From NCBI RefSeq assembly GCF_949628265.1, contig NC_088787.1, positions 3,090,501 to 3,154,500 on the forward strand: 64,000 bases of DNA, read 5' to 3'. The notes under the pieces are model-generated. The model ran no database searches. It saw only the letters and a program-made list of their open reading frames with translations, and was not told the DNA's origin. The position numbers and the translations under genes are program-made. Source of the DNA: Cloeon dipterum. Taxonomy: Eukaryota > Arthropoda > Insecta > Ephemeroptera > Baetidae. Shown one piece after another: positions 1-9,779 of the stretch (within the stretch, counting starts at the first letter, position 1; each line of letters begins with the position of its first letter).

Positions 1-389
1 CTACAATTCAGGTGTGCAGGGTCACGATTCGATGTGATGTCAAAGTGACGTCAAAGTGATATCAATATGACATGCTCAGCGTGATGATTTTTTGAAATTC
101 TGGGGATGCAAGTGATATCAATGTGACATCAATGTGATGTCCCAAAAGAATTTTAAACAAAAAAATATGAAATCTTTGCTGATCATTAACATTTAAATTA
201 ATTAATTAATTTCATAATTTCATAATTTTTTGTTTAAAATTCTTTTGGGACATCACATTGATGTCACATTGATATCACGCGCATCCTCAGAATTTCAAAA
301 AATCATCACGCTGAGCATGTCATATTGATATCACTTTGACGTCACTTTGACATCACATCGAATCGTGACCCTGCACACCTGAATTGTAG
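1..389. repeat. Foldback (long inverted repeat) element
   Basis: Positions 1-175 and about 215-389 are near-perfect reverse complements around a short AT-rich centre near 195. The outer ends read CTACAATTCAGGTGTGCAGG and its complement. The arms are packed with the 8-mers TGACGTCA, TGATATCA and TGATGTCA. The left end may continue beyond the window. There is no coding frame. The structure fits a non-autonomous foldback DNA transposon or a large MITE, but no target duplication can be scored because the left flank is missing. Confidence 0.8.
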
Positions 390-539
390 GCCCCATTTGC
401 AATAATATAATTTAAAAAAGTATGAAAAAATGACAAAAAAAATATTTTTTAATTTTTTATTTTTTTAAATTTTTCCAAAATTGGAAAATTTTAGAGATAT
501 TATATTGATTTCTTTAGAATATCAACGGAAAAATATTAA

Positions 540-880
540 AACGTTTGGTCACCGTGGGTATGTCAATATGATATCATTTTGACATCATTTTCATTCCTCG
601 TCTCTTTCGGAAGTGCAATCGTGACGTGAGTGATATCACAGTGATGTCTCAGTGACGTCATTGGAGGGATGAGGAAATTTTCCAAATTTGCTCAAAATTC
701 AATGGAAAACCAACAAAACTTGTTTTTAGTTGTTCAAAATAAAAATTTAAAGCCTTTTGAAAATACAAAATTTTTCGTCATTTTCACGTCACTCGACATC
801 ATTTTTCTTGCACTTAAGTGCAATTGTGACGCGAGTGATATCAAAGTGATGTCACAGTGACGTCATTGCAGGGATGGAAA
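540..880. repeat. Direct repeats rich in TGAYRTCA words
   Basis: Two related stretches, about 597-670 and 806-878, share a GTGCAATYGTGACGYGAGTG core followed by runs of TGATATCA, TGATGTC and TGACGTCA and then a GGGATG tail. The spacing is about 208 bases. They use the same palindromic vocabulary as the flanking foldback elements and look like a degenerating tandem duplication within the same repeat family. No gene is seen from 390 to 1164. Confidence 0.6.
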
Positions 881-1164
881 ATTTAATGCTTGAACAAGGA
901 AATCAGTAAATATTTTTATTTTATAAAATAGAAAAAACTCCATGTTTTCGATTGGGTTGAAACGCAAATAATTTGCGATGGCTGGGAGATAAAGATTTTT
1001 AAAATAAAAGTGACAAGCGTGACGGGGCTACTTTTTCCGCTGATGCTCTTAACGGTGGAGATTCCTTACACTCAGAATTATATTGTATGCGATGTATGTG
1101 ACAATAAAATATAATTCATATGTGTGTTCTTGGTTCCTAATCAAAAAATTAATTGAATTTTCCA

Positions 1165-1640
1165 GGAAAAAATATTACTGTGATGTCATATTGATATCAC
1201 CAGGGTGACGTCAAATTGACGTCACTAAATGTCCGTCACAATGGGATCATATTGATATCATTATGATATCACGACCAAATTATTTTTCCCAGAAAATTAT
1301 TTTTATTGCATTTTTAAAACTTGAGGTTGAAAATGCTATTAAAATAATTCAAAGAGAATTTTCTGGGGAAAATTTTTTGGTCAAGATATCACCTCAAGTG
1401 ACGTCAATATGACGTCATATTGACGTCACTCCAGGTTGGAGCTCGGAATACGGATCCAAAAACTGTCAGTTTTGAAAATGCTATTAAAATAATAGCATTT
1501 GGGGAAAATTTTTTGGTCGTGATATCATAATGATATCAATATGATCCAATTGTGACGGACATTAAGTGACGTCAATATGACGTCACCCGGGTGATATCAT
1601 GTGATGTCAATATGACGTCACAGTGATATTTTTTTCTTGC
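1165..1640. repeat. Second foldback element of the TGAYRTCA family
   Basis: The outer arms at 1165-1300 and about 1500-1640 are inverted copies: the GGAAAAAATATTACTGTGATG start is matched in complement by the CACAGTGATATTTTTTTC end. A shared inner word is GTCCGTCACAATGGGATCAT against its near complement at about 1540-1562. The centre holds a GAAAATGCTATTAAAATAAT direct duplication (near 1329 and 1475). It abuts a plausible 3' splice site at 1641, so the element sits inside or beside an intron. Confidence 0.7.
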
Positions 1641-1642
1641 AG

Positions 1643-1711
1643 GGAGCAGACCCAGAGAAACGAGATGCCATAAGAGCGGCTCAAGCGGATGAACTTGTTC
1701 TTTGTACCTAG
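1643..1711 (+). CDS. Candidate terminal coding exon of a gene lying left of the window
   Basis: A pyrimidine-rich tract ending TTCTTGCAG (to 1642) is followed by 22 open codons and a TAG stop at 1709-1711. The peptide reads GADPEKRDAIRAAQADELVL and then Cys-Thr. The core RAAQ recalls the RAAQQG near the C-terminus of the RCC1-BTB genes further right, so it may be the diverged last exon of another member; this is speculative. No earlier exon is visible because 1-1640 is repeat. Confidence 0.35.
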   Translation, partial: GADPEKRDAIRAAQADELVLCT

Positions 1712-3300
1712 CGTTAGTTTTTCCTCTATTATTGATTTCCTCTATAAGAGAAAGAACATTTACTAAATTAAAAAATGAGCTGTTGATTTCCTCTCTAGAG
1801 CGCGGTGTCTTCTTTTTAATAAGATTAGTGAGCTCTTCATTTTTTTATATTTTTTTTATTGGTTCTGAACCATCGGCGTATTACATGGAAGCTCTTCATT
1901 CTTTACACGGGCGTCACTCTGTAAAGTTTATCGCAGCTTAAAGATGGTTTTGCGTTCTTATCTGCTGCTGTCTCCCCCTTCAAAGCAGTGCAGCAAGAGA
2001 TGATTATTGGTTAGCAAGCCGGTGCAATATGTCGGAAAATTTGGACGATGAGATTTACCGTGATTTTCGAGAAGGCCGTTCATTGCGAATCGAAGCTGAA
2101 ATTTCTATTCGTTTGCTAAATAAATTTTCTTTATTGCGTTTGATTTATTGGAATAATTAGTGTATCGAAATTCCTGCAAAATAGCTCCAGTCCTGATTCA
2201 CTGATAAGATTATAAATTAACCGTCGAATGCTGACGACGACTTGTTCTGGCTGAGCCACTGCGTTGCCATGCCAACAGAGATAATGCCAAAGCAAAAATT
2301 TACAGCAAGCACGAGGAAATATTTCACCAGTTTAATTAGCCAATGGTGTTTTTAAATTCTAATAATATATCACTTGTAAAATTTTAGGATTTTTTTGGCG
2401 AACCAGTTGAGAGTGATGGCAAAAAGGTTATTATTGGAGTGTCTCGAAAAGCTCAAATAACTCGACAGGCTGGGCGACTTGCCACTTTCTCGTTTTCGCG
2501 GCTGCACGGACAAATTCTGCATCGCTTTTATCTCGAATTCTTATCTGCTTGCGTTGATCGACAGGCGAGATGCTTTGAAGGGAGATCCGGCGCGTTTGTG
2601 CAGTTGCGTCCATTCGTCTTATCGCGACCCAATTTTTTTATCTCTCTTCTACTCCATTTATTTTAATGGCTATATAGACAAAAAGATATTAAAAAATTGA
2701 GGTATTTTTAAGTCTACATTCTTTGTTTCTTAGATACAACAACATCGAGACTTATAAAACTTCATTTTTAACTCGCAATTAAGTACGTCACTGATAAATC
2801 AAGCGAAAGGCCCAATTCCGGCAGGTAAAAAAAACCAAAAACGGTCCAATAACTTCGCCAGAAAGTGAGTGGCATGAAAGAGAGTGCTGCGAGCCAAGAT
2901 TCCAGTCAGCCGCGAGCAGCAGAGCAACAGCCTCTCTAATTTTGTCTGAAAGGATATCTAAGAGCTACGACTCCAGGTGAATTGCTCTTTTATCTATAGT
3001 CGCTAATTAAATAAAATACCCCAATTTTTCTGGCAAATCAACATTATAAATACCAACTTAAATTTACTCCATCTGTAAAACAAATTAACATTTTTTGCTT
3101 ACAAAAGACTACAATTAATTGCCAATTAAAACAGCCGCACCAAACCTTTTTTGTTGCGTGTGAAGCAAAACACGAATATAAAATAAATCATGCACACACT
3201 GTTTATTTTTTAGAACAAATAATACTCTCCATTATTGTGTTTATAATAGTTTAGTTGCGAGTGAGTTAATAATACGAATCACAAATGGACAAATTATTGA
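1712..3300. repeat. Duplicated intergenic spacer, no gene
   Basis: About 1890-2700 is a plus-oriented copy of the spacers found downstream of RCC1-BTB genes B and C. Shared landmarks are the GGCGTC-CTC word near 1910, TTAAAGATGGTTTTGCG (1939), TTTTCGAGAAGGC (2063), GACGACGACTTGTTCTGGCTG (about 2230) and TTCTTATCTGCTTGCGTTGA (about 2537). It contains several CTTATC/GATAAG words. At 2029-2085 there is a frame similar to the first RCC1-BTB exon, a likely relic. At 2915-2940 a short CAGCCGCGAGCAGCAGA fragment matches the end of the foldback elements near 12.7 and 13.4 kb. Nothing else is recognised to 3300. Confidence 0.65.
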
Positions 3301-3301
3301 A

Positions 3302-3596
3302 TCAAATCACAGTATAGTTCTTTTTGCTCGGAGAAATGGAGGAATGGCGTTCAACCCGCGCTTCAAATCCGCTCGGCGGCACAGTTTCCACTTTGTCCAT
3401 GGAATTTTACATTAATTTTTCCAATACGATTAAATCATAAAAACAAACATCTGTAAATCCCTTTTATTGGTTAATGTCATAAATAATTGCATCAAATATA
3501 TTTTTAATATCCATCCTCCATCCTGGAAATGAATTCCTTTCCAATTAATGTCTCAATAATCTTGTCCACCATCGGAATTTCGATGGAAAACCTCAT
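3302..3596 (-). other. Two short unassigned open frames downstream of gene A
   Basis: On the minus strand 3596-3514 encodes a 27-codon open stretch starting at an ATG (MRFSIEIPMVDKIIETLIGK and so on, ending in DGY and TAA). The frame stays open a few codons upstream. 3400-3302 encodes 32 residues from an ATG (MDKVETVPPSGFEARVERHS and on). Both lie beyond the stop of the truncated RCC1 gene A. The first looks protein-like but has no clear splice connection. They may be a leftover exon of another gene or chance. I do not assign a product. Confidence 0.2.
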
Positions 3597-3717
3597 CCCT
3601 TTCGCTATGGCTTAATGAACCTAAGATGACACACGTCCTAAATGCGTAAATATTAAATTATTTATTGGATATATAATGAAGGACCACAATTTAAATAAAT
3701 TATTCAATCTGCTTGCG

Positions 3718-5409
3718 TCAGCAATAATTTTTTGGACGCAATGGCCGCAATGTCAAGGCCGGAATTAGAAGTTTCGCAAAAACTTCATCCAGGGATGTGA
3801 ATGAGGTTTTTGTCGGAATCAGGTGTTTTTGGCCTTAAAATTGAATTCGTATTGGTTATTATTAAATTATGTATATATACACGAACTTTATTCTCACCGT
3901 TGAATTTTCCCCAAGCGAACACTTCATCTGCTTCTGTAATTGCAGCACTGACAAAGTAAGCGAAATGAGCAGCTACGTCTTTGATCCTTTCCAAAGAGAA
4001 AATAAATATTGATTTTGTCTCATAAATATTTAAATCTTCGTCAGTATTTATATTACCTGCCGAAATTTCCAGATATCATAGTTGGTCGGTGTGAACTTTT
4101 AACGGTTCCTACTCCCAGCTGGCCTGATCCGTTCGATCCCCAAGAGAAGATTTTTCCATCGTTGGATAAAGCCAGGGCATGCGAATATCCACAAACAATT
4201 TTTGTAATTGAGATTCCTTCCAATCCAGGCACTTTGCGAGGAATGTTTTGCTCTGTCACGTCTTCAGCACTACGGCCCAGAATGCCATATTCATTTCTCC
4301 CCCAAGCAAGAACCTTTGAAATGAATGATTATACATTAGGAATTAAATAATATTTCCATTTTATTTGTCTATAAATAACATCCACTTTAAATAAAAATGT
4401 TGCTGCTGAAAAATAAGAAATAATGCCCGAAATAGATATGATATTCACCTCTCCTGAGTCTAGCAGTGCTACAGATGAAAATTGTAAACAGGCGATGGCT
4501 GTCACAACTCCACCAGCCGCAGGAAAGTCCAATTTCATTGGAAGAGTTTGGTCATCGCTGTGTCCCAGTCCCAACTGCCCGAAATCGTTACGACCAAAGG
4601 AAAAGACCTTTTAATAGAGCGTGCTATTTGGAATAATTTCTAATGACAATTATTTTATTAAAACCTCTCTCTCCAAAGTTAAAACCAGAGTATAGCAATA
4701 GCTGCAGGCGACTTGGACAACTCTTTTTGTTGCCAAAATTCCTTCTATTTTGGTCGGGAACAGGGTGTCTTGTTTCGTACCCAGTCCAAGCTGGCCGTAA
4801 TCATTTTTTCCCCACGCGTATACTGAGCCGGTAGCAGAAATCGCAAAATACGTCAAGCTTGAGAATTGGAATTCTGAGAAAAAAACAAAACGTATTTATT
4901 TGGGCCACATCAATTTTCCTTCATTATAACTTAACCTTGAATGTTTTGTCCGCACAATTGTTCAATTTTTGTGTGCTCCGTACGTGGTTCGGTGTCGCCA
5001 GTGCCAAGAAATCCTGATTCGTTTTTCCCAAAGCCGAAAAGTTCGTCATATTTCGTTACGTAAATTGCGCCATCTCCTTTGAATGATAAATGGCGCAGAT
5101 GAGAGTGCGTCCATCAGGATCAATATATTTTGTCCCGATTTTACAGAGTTAATAACGGAATTTTTCTCTAAGCTCCCACTTTAGAAATGACAATAACTTA
5201 GCATTGGGCAATGGAAACTATAAATGATATATAGTGACGAGCACCAGCAGAAAAGCTATTCAACACAAAAAATGTCCATTATTCTTACTAGATATAATTT
5301 TAATTAATATTAAATAGAGCTTACTAAATACGACCGCAAGCCTGATATTCCGCTTCAGTTCGTCGTTTAGCTCCTGAAATATTTCCCACTTATCCAGGAT
5401 GTCCGACAT
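3718..5409 (-). CDS. RCC1-repeat protein, truncated paralogue lacking BTB (gene A)
   Basis: The predicted protein has 351 residues. Exons on the minus strand are 5409-5325, 5076-4936, 4873-4665, 4607-4449, 4313-4057, 3986-3898 and 3833-3718, and all junction phases agree. The start is the Met of MSDILDKWEIFQEL, the position conserved in genes B to D. It carries the seven-bladed-propeller type RCC1 repeats (YAWGKNDYGQLGLGT, FSFGRNDFGQLGLG, FSWGSNGSGQLGVGT). The open frame ends at TGA in the exon equivalent to exon 7 of the paralogues, after RPLRPKNYC. No homologue of the linker, BTB or BACK exons is found beyond. In this family RCC1 repeats bind partner proteins and the BTB domain recruits cullin-3 or dimerises, so this copy could only bind. 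It is inverted relative to B, C and D. It may be a functional short form or a decaying copy; the absence of internal stops favours the first. Confidence 0.8.
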
Positions 5410-6574
5410 GGCTGCAGCAGCAGACTTCCGCGCCAAATTCTCTTCAGCACTGCTTGCTGACAAGTAATGAAGCATTCGATTTGGGGTTTTTATCTCTGTT
5501 GGTGATGACGCAGGCTTATCGACGAGTCGGTCGGCGACTCTCTGCCTCATTGCCGCTTATCGAATTTTAATCTTTTAATCAAAATAAACGCCAAGCGCCA
5601 TCTCGATAAACAGGATGAAAACAAAAGTATTTTCTTTTGAATTAAAAAAGAGCTTATGACTGGAGTTGACGCTTTCCATTGTATTTAAGTATTTAATAGT
5701 TAATTTCCTTGTAAATTTTTAATGAACACAAATTGATATTGCGTGTAATAAACCATTAATTATATAATTAAATTGATATTCAAACCACGCAATGGTCCGC
5801 ACATACATAAAATTCGTTATTTTAGCTCGGACAAATAGAGGTGTAAATATATAAAAATATATGCTCGAAAATTGCTGAAAGAAGGATTCTAGAAAATAAT
5901 TATAACAATTTAAAACAGCTAGAAAAGTAATCCTAGGGACAAAATTTGATATTGAATTATTGCTGCCCCTAAAATGTGTAGTTTCTCTGATTTCTCATTT
6001 CATGTTGTCTTAAAATCAATGAGGTTTCTGGTAAAAATAAAAATACTTTTTTTAGATATAAGATTTTATTATCTCCAACCAAGTGAATCATTTAGTAAAT
6101 GATGGACCTTTAAGATACAAAAAAACATGGTCTATAAAATTACAGTAGCTGGCAGCTGCAATATCTTTGTGGTTTACAAACAATAACTAATTTAGATTAA
6201 ATCACGTGTGCTTTAATCTCGTATCGCATTAAAGAGAGTAACTTTATACTCATATCCAGTTATAAGCACGAGGGCAAAAAATTAGACATTTCATTATTTT
6301 ATTTTAATCAAGGCAGAGAAACAAAAAAGTAGACACTCTCAACTCAAAAATTCTTCTAGAAACACTCTTATCTCTGATTGGTTGGTGGAGATCTCGTGGC
6401 TCTCCATGATTGGTTCACAACAATTAATTATTTTCACACGTCATATCAATAATAATCAGCTTCCGAACCGAATTTCAGTGTCAGCAAGTTAAAGGTTACA
6501 AAATGAAATTCAGAATAATTAGATTGACTTCTCAATTAAAACAAAAAGAGGCTAGAGTGTGTCCTGACATTGCA
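5410..6574. other. Gene A leader and AT-rich spacer
   Basis: 5410-5560 (minus) is the leader of gene A. It shares CGATAAGCCTGCGTC and AGAGATAAA with the leaders of genes B to D. The rest is AT-rich and I see no coding potential. At 6367-6420 two CTGATTGG/ATGATTGG (inverted CCAAT) words occur, followed by ACACGTCATATC near 6438. A similar combination recurs at 62.7-62.9 kb. This may be a small repeat or a promoter on either strand. Confidence 0.4.
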
Positions 6575-8668
6575 TCACACCTCAGCAAAGTAGATCTTCC
6601 TGAAAATGCACAAATCGTTCAACTCCTGATGGTGGTAATTTCTGTTGTTTGTAACAGTCGCAGCAATTCTGCCGAAGGTTTCGACGATTCTCGGCTCGTT
6701 GCAGCTGTTGAGGTCCTCTTGCTGCAGGTGCACGTCCCTGAGGACGCACGCCTGGTTCAGGGTGGCAGTCAGGATCAAAGTTCCGCCAGCAGGCACCAAG
6801 GCGAAGTGGTCGACGCGGCTGCACTCGTTCATCGGCAGCTCTTCCGGCAGTTGCACCTCTTTGCTTGAGCTTTTCTGCTTTGCAGAGGTGACCGTGGACA
6901 AAATGTGCAGGAAAGTGTTGGTTTTGAAGCTCCCGGCCTTGTTCAACCTAGCGGATCAGGTAAAATGGATTATTTTTCAGTTAAAAAGGTGCAACGCGAT
7001 GTGTGTAACAAATTTTCCCGCCAAAACACGTTTGAATCGTCTGGTCACTACTGCATCCTCTGACGTCACAGCAGCCATACTTCCTGCTGAGTGAGAGCTG
7101 TGACGTTAGAGAGATGACGCTAGAACTGTAGCGAAAAAGCAACGTGCCTTTTGCTTTTCTCCTCTGTTCGCACGTCAAAAAACATTAAACGATCAGACAA
7201 ATTATGTATTCCACCTATTTTGACCCTCAGGAATCGATTGGAACATACGAAAATGAGGCTCAACTCCAAGGGTAAAAATAAAAGCTCTGGAGACTGACCT
7301 GTCAAGCCAGTTTTGGTTGTGGTAGTCATCGTACTTCCAACTCAGCGGGCAGATCAGTTCAAAAGCAGAAACTGCGATGCTCCTTATCGGACACAGCGTC
7401 AGGGTGAACACGTTCTGGCCTACCTCAAAGTCTCTCACGAGCTTTTCGTTCAGAAAGAGCCTTCTCAGGTCCACAATCTTCCTCCTGGGCACCAAAATCA
7501 GGGTCTTCTTGCTACTTCCCCGCTTCACTCTGATAGGACACAAGGTCGGAAGAATTTTCATCTGCTCGTCGTCGCTCAGGGCAAAGTGGAGGGTGGCCAG
7601 GCACGCCACCTCCTCGCTCGACAGGTAGGGGCACAGGTGTTTGATTTCCTCCCAGTCCAGAGTCAGCAGACGCAGCTCAGGCAGGAAATACTTCCGGAAT
7701 TTTTCCCTAGGTAAAGAGAGTGGGGTTCGAGGAAGCGAAGACAAGCGTCCAGCAGCTCCAGTTCGGAAGAAATGTTCATCTTTTTCAGGGAGAGGAAGAG
7801 CTGCACCGCCTCGCACCGAGCATCCATGAAGCTCGGATGCTGCAGACACTGCTCCGACTTGGAACTGAGAAACTGTAAAATAAAATGCGTGATTTTCCGA
7901 ACCAGTTTTGGCTCTCAGTCAGCTCAGAATCCTTTTTTGGATGATCAATAATTAATTTCTGACACCAAATTTGGATTCTACAGGGTTTAGAAGAATCAAA
8001 AAACCCTGAAAAGGACACAAATGTGCTTTTCTCAGGGTATGTATTTTGAAATTCAGGTTCGAATGAGAATTTCTTACCTTCAGGCAGGGTGACGTAATGG
8101 CGTTGATCTGGTAGTGCTTGTTCATCACTTTCCACACGTTGTCCACGCTGAGGAAACTGTCCTCGAGCATTTGGGCGCAGAGACAGCTCAAATCGCGAAT
8201 GAGAAATTCGTCCGCCGCCCGAGCCAACCGGAGGCACTCTTCCAGGCTGCCAACGTCGGACACTAGCTGTCCACTCAGCGTGCAGAACCTATTTTTACGC
8301 ACGAGAGGGGTCGTCACTATTTTTCCTTCAATTAAAATTCAAGCAATTACTCGACAATCAGAAGGAAGGTGGATCCGTCGATGTTCCTGAGCCTGATTTT
8401 AGTCTCGTTTGGCGGCGTCCAGGTGCTGCTGAAGAGCCGCCCAAAGTACTCACTGCTGAGCACCAAATCAGACTTGATGGCCGCAATCTCCTGAAGAAAA
8501 AATATCATCTGTAAAATTAATCAAAGGTTGACGTGGATCATTTGTAAAAAAAACCTCGGTTATTTCATCATCCGCGCCGATGACGAAAATGACGTCAGTC
8601 GCCAGCTTGCCGTCGTGCAGGGCCTTCAACTTCTTCACCGCCACGGAACTCCGCTGATCCTCTTCCAT
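6575..8668 (-). CDS. BTB-BACK domain protein (possible PHR-like C-terminus)
   Basis: Minus-strand exons are 8668-8555, 8490-8351, 8288-8078, 7872-7299 and 6947-6575, giving about 470 residues. Residues 1-110 are a BTB fold (LATDVIFVIGADDEITEEIA, SSEYFGRLFSSTW, TKIRLRNIDGSTFLLIVE). Next comes a helical BACK region (LARAADEFLIRDLSCLCAQM, LQHPSFMDARCEAVQLFLSL, ELELLDACLRFLE, FRKYFLPELRLLTLDWEEIK). The last 200 residues are beta-rich with FEVGQNVFTLTLCP and FALVPAGGTLILTATL, like the PHR tail of BTBD3/BTBD6 proteins. Such proteins are usually substrate adaptors of cullin-3 ubiquitin ligases. In exon 4 the frame changes between LDACLRFLE and REKFRKYF (near 7711-7735): exon 4 is 574 bases where a length of 2 modulo 3 is needed. 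Either a one-base indel is present or an alternative 3' splice site (CTCTTTACCTAG) is used. The domain order is secure; the exact peptide there is not. Confidence 0.7.
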
Positions 8669-8788
8669 TTCGTCGTCTGCTCGAAAAGACACCACGAGAT
8701 AGAGTTGTAGAAAAAAATTAATTATTAAAATTAACGGAGTCGTGTCGCGTGTCTGCGACCGCGAGCTGATTGCGAGCCAGATGATTAG

Positions 8789-9375
8789 CGCCCTACGAGA
8801 AAAATCACGTGTTGACACGAGTTTTCGGTGATTCTCTCAAATATTTTTTTTGATATTTTTCCCGGGTTATTTGAGGCCCCCTTAGTCAATATTGACTGGA
8901 AATTTTGATTTATTTTGTGTTTTTAATATTTCTGGATCACGTGATCATCACGTGACAAACACGTGTTACCGAACACGAGTTAAAAATTAAATTACTTGTT
9001 TATTGCTTCAAATGCATTTCAACTATGTAGTTTGCAGTTTTGTTCCTTAATTTAATAATTTTCAGGGTAAATAATTAAATTTAGCTACACGTGTATTTTA
9101 ACTCGAGTTGAACACGTGTGAAAACACGTGTTTTTAAACACGTGTCCGAGATCACGTGATGAACACGTGTCAGAGATCACGTGTTCAACTCGAGTTAAAA
9201 TACACGACTAGCTAAATTTAATATTTACTTATAATTTATAAAAATTTGCCCATTTTTCAAGTAAAATGGGCACAAATTTTCAAAATTCGTAGAAAATACG
9301 TGGTCAATTTAACTCGTGTCGGAGACCACGTGATTAACACGTGTTTAACACGTGTACCGTTACACGAGTAGTTCG
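8789..9375. repeat. CACGTG-rich palindromic repeat block
   Basis: About 14 copies of CACGTG (mostly as ACACGTGT or ATCACGTGAT) occur here, interspersed with AACTCGAGTT and ACTCGTG words. 9076-9222 is a long palindrome: TTAAATTTAGCTACACGTGT on the left is mirrored on the right. The outer end at 8789-8811 (CGCCCTACGAGAAAAATCAC then GTG) recurs inverted at 13648-13670. The block looks like the terminus of a foldback or long-TIR element. The same hexamer is an E-box, but the density argues for a repeat rather than a promoter. Confidence 0.65.
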
Positions 9376-9779
9376 GTTGAATAATTTGCCCTCAAAATAA
9401 TTTTAAAAAGAAAAACCTGCACTTAAGTTAGCTATTACACTACATGTGGTATAATAAAGTTCTGTATGTTCCCACTTTAACCATAGAATATTTTTCGAGG
9501 AATTAATTTTTTAAATTTAATAAATTTTAATTTCAATTCCTTTTATTTCTCCAAACAAATCATAATATTTTACAAACATTTAAAGTCAAATGATGGTTTA
9601 CTAGAAATAATTCATAATATTTTATTCAAATTAAAATTTTATTTTTATTTTTTTAACTTTCTAATTTTTTATTTTAATAAGGTGCTTTTATATTTCTTTG
9701 ATATATTATTTAAATTTTTATTAACTAAATTTTAATTAATTAAATTTAATTATATTTCATTGATGAGAAATTAAAAGAA
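9376..9779. other. AT-rich spacer
   Basis: Very AT-rich sequence with poly-A and poly-T runs. No gene, repeat or signal is recognised. Confidence 0.6.

Noticed and set aside
8900-9375. CACGTG cluster as an E-box enhancer
   Set aside because: The words form long palindromes and share ends with a distant block, which is better explained by a repeat element than by a bHLH-responsive enhancer.
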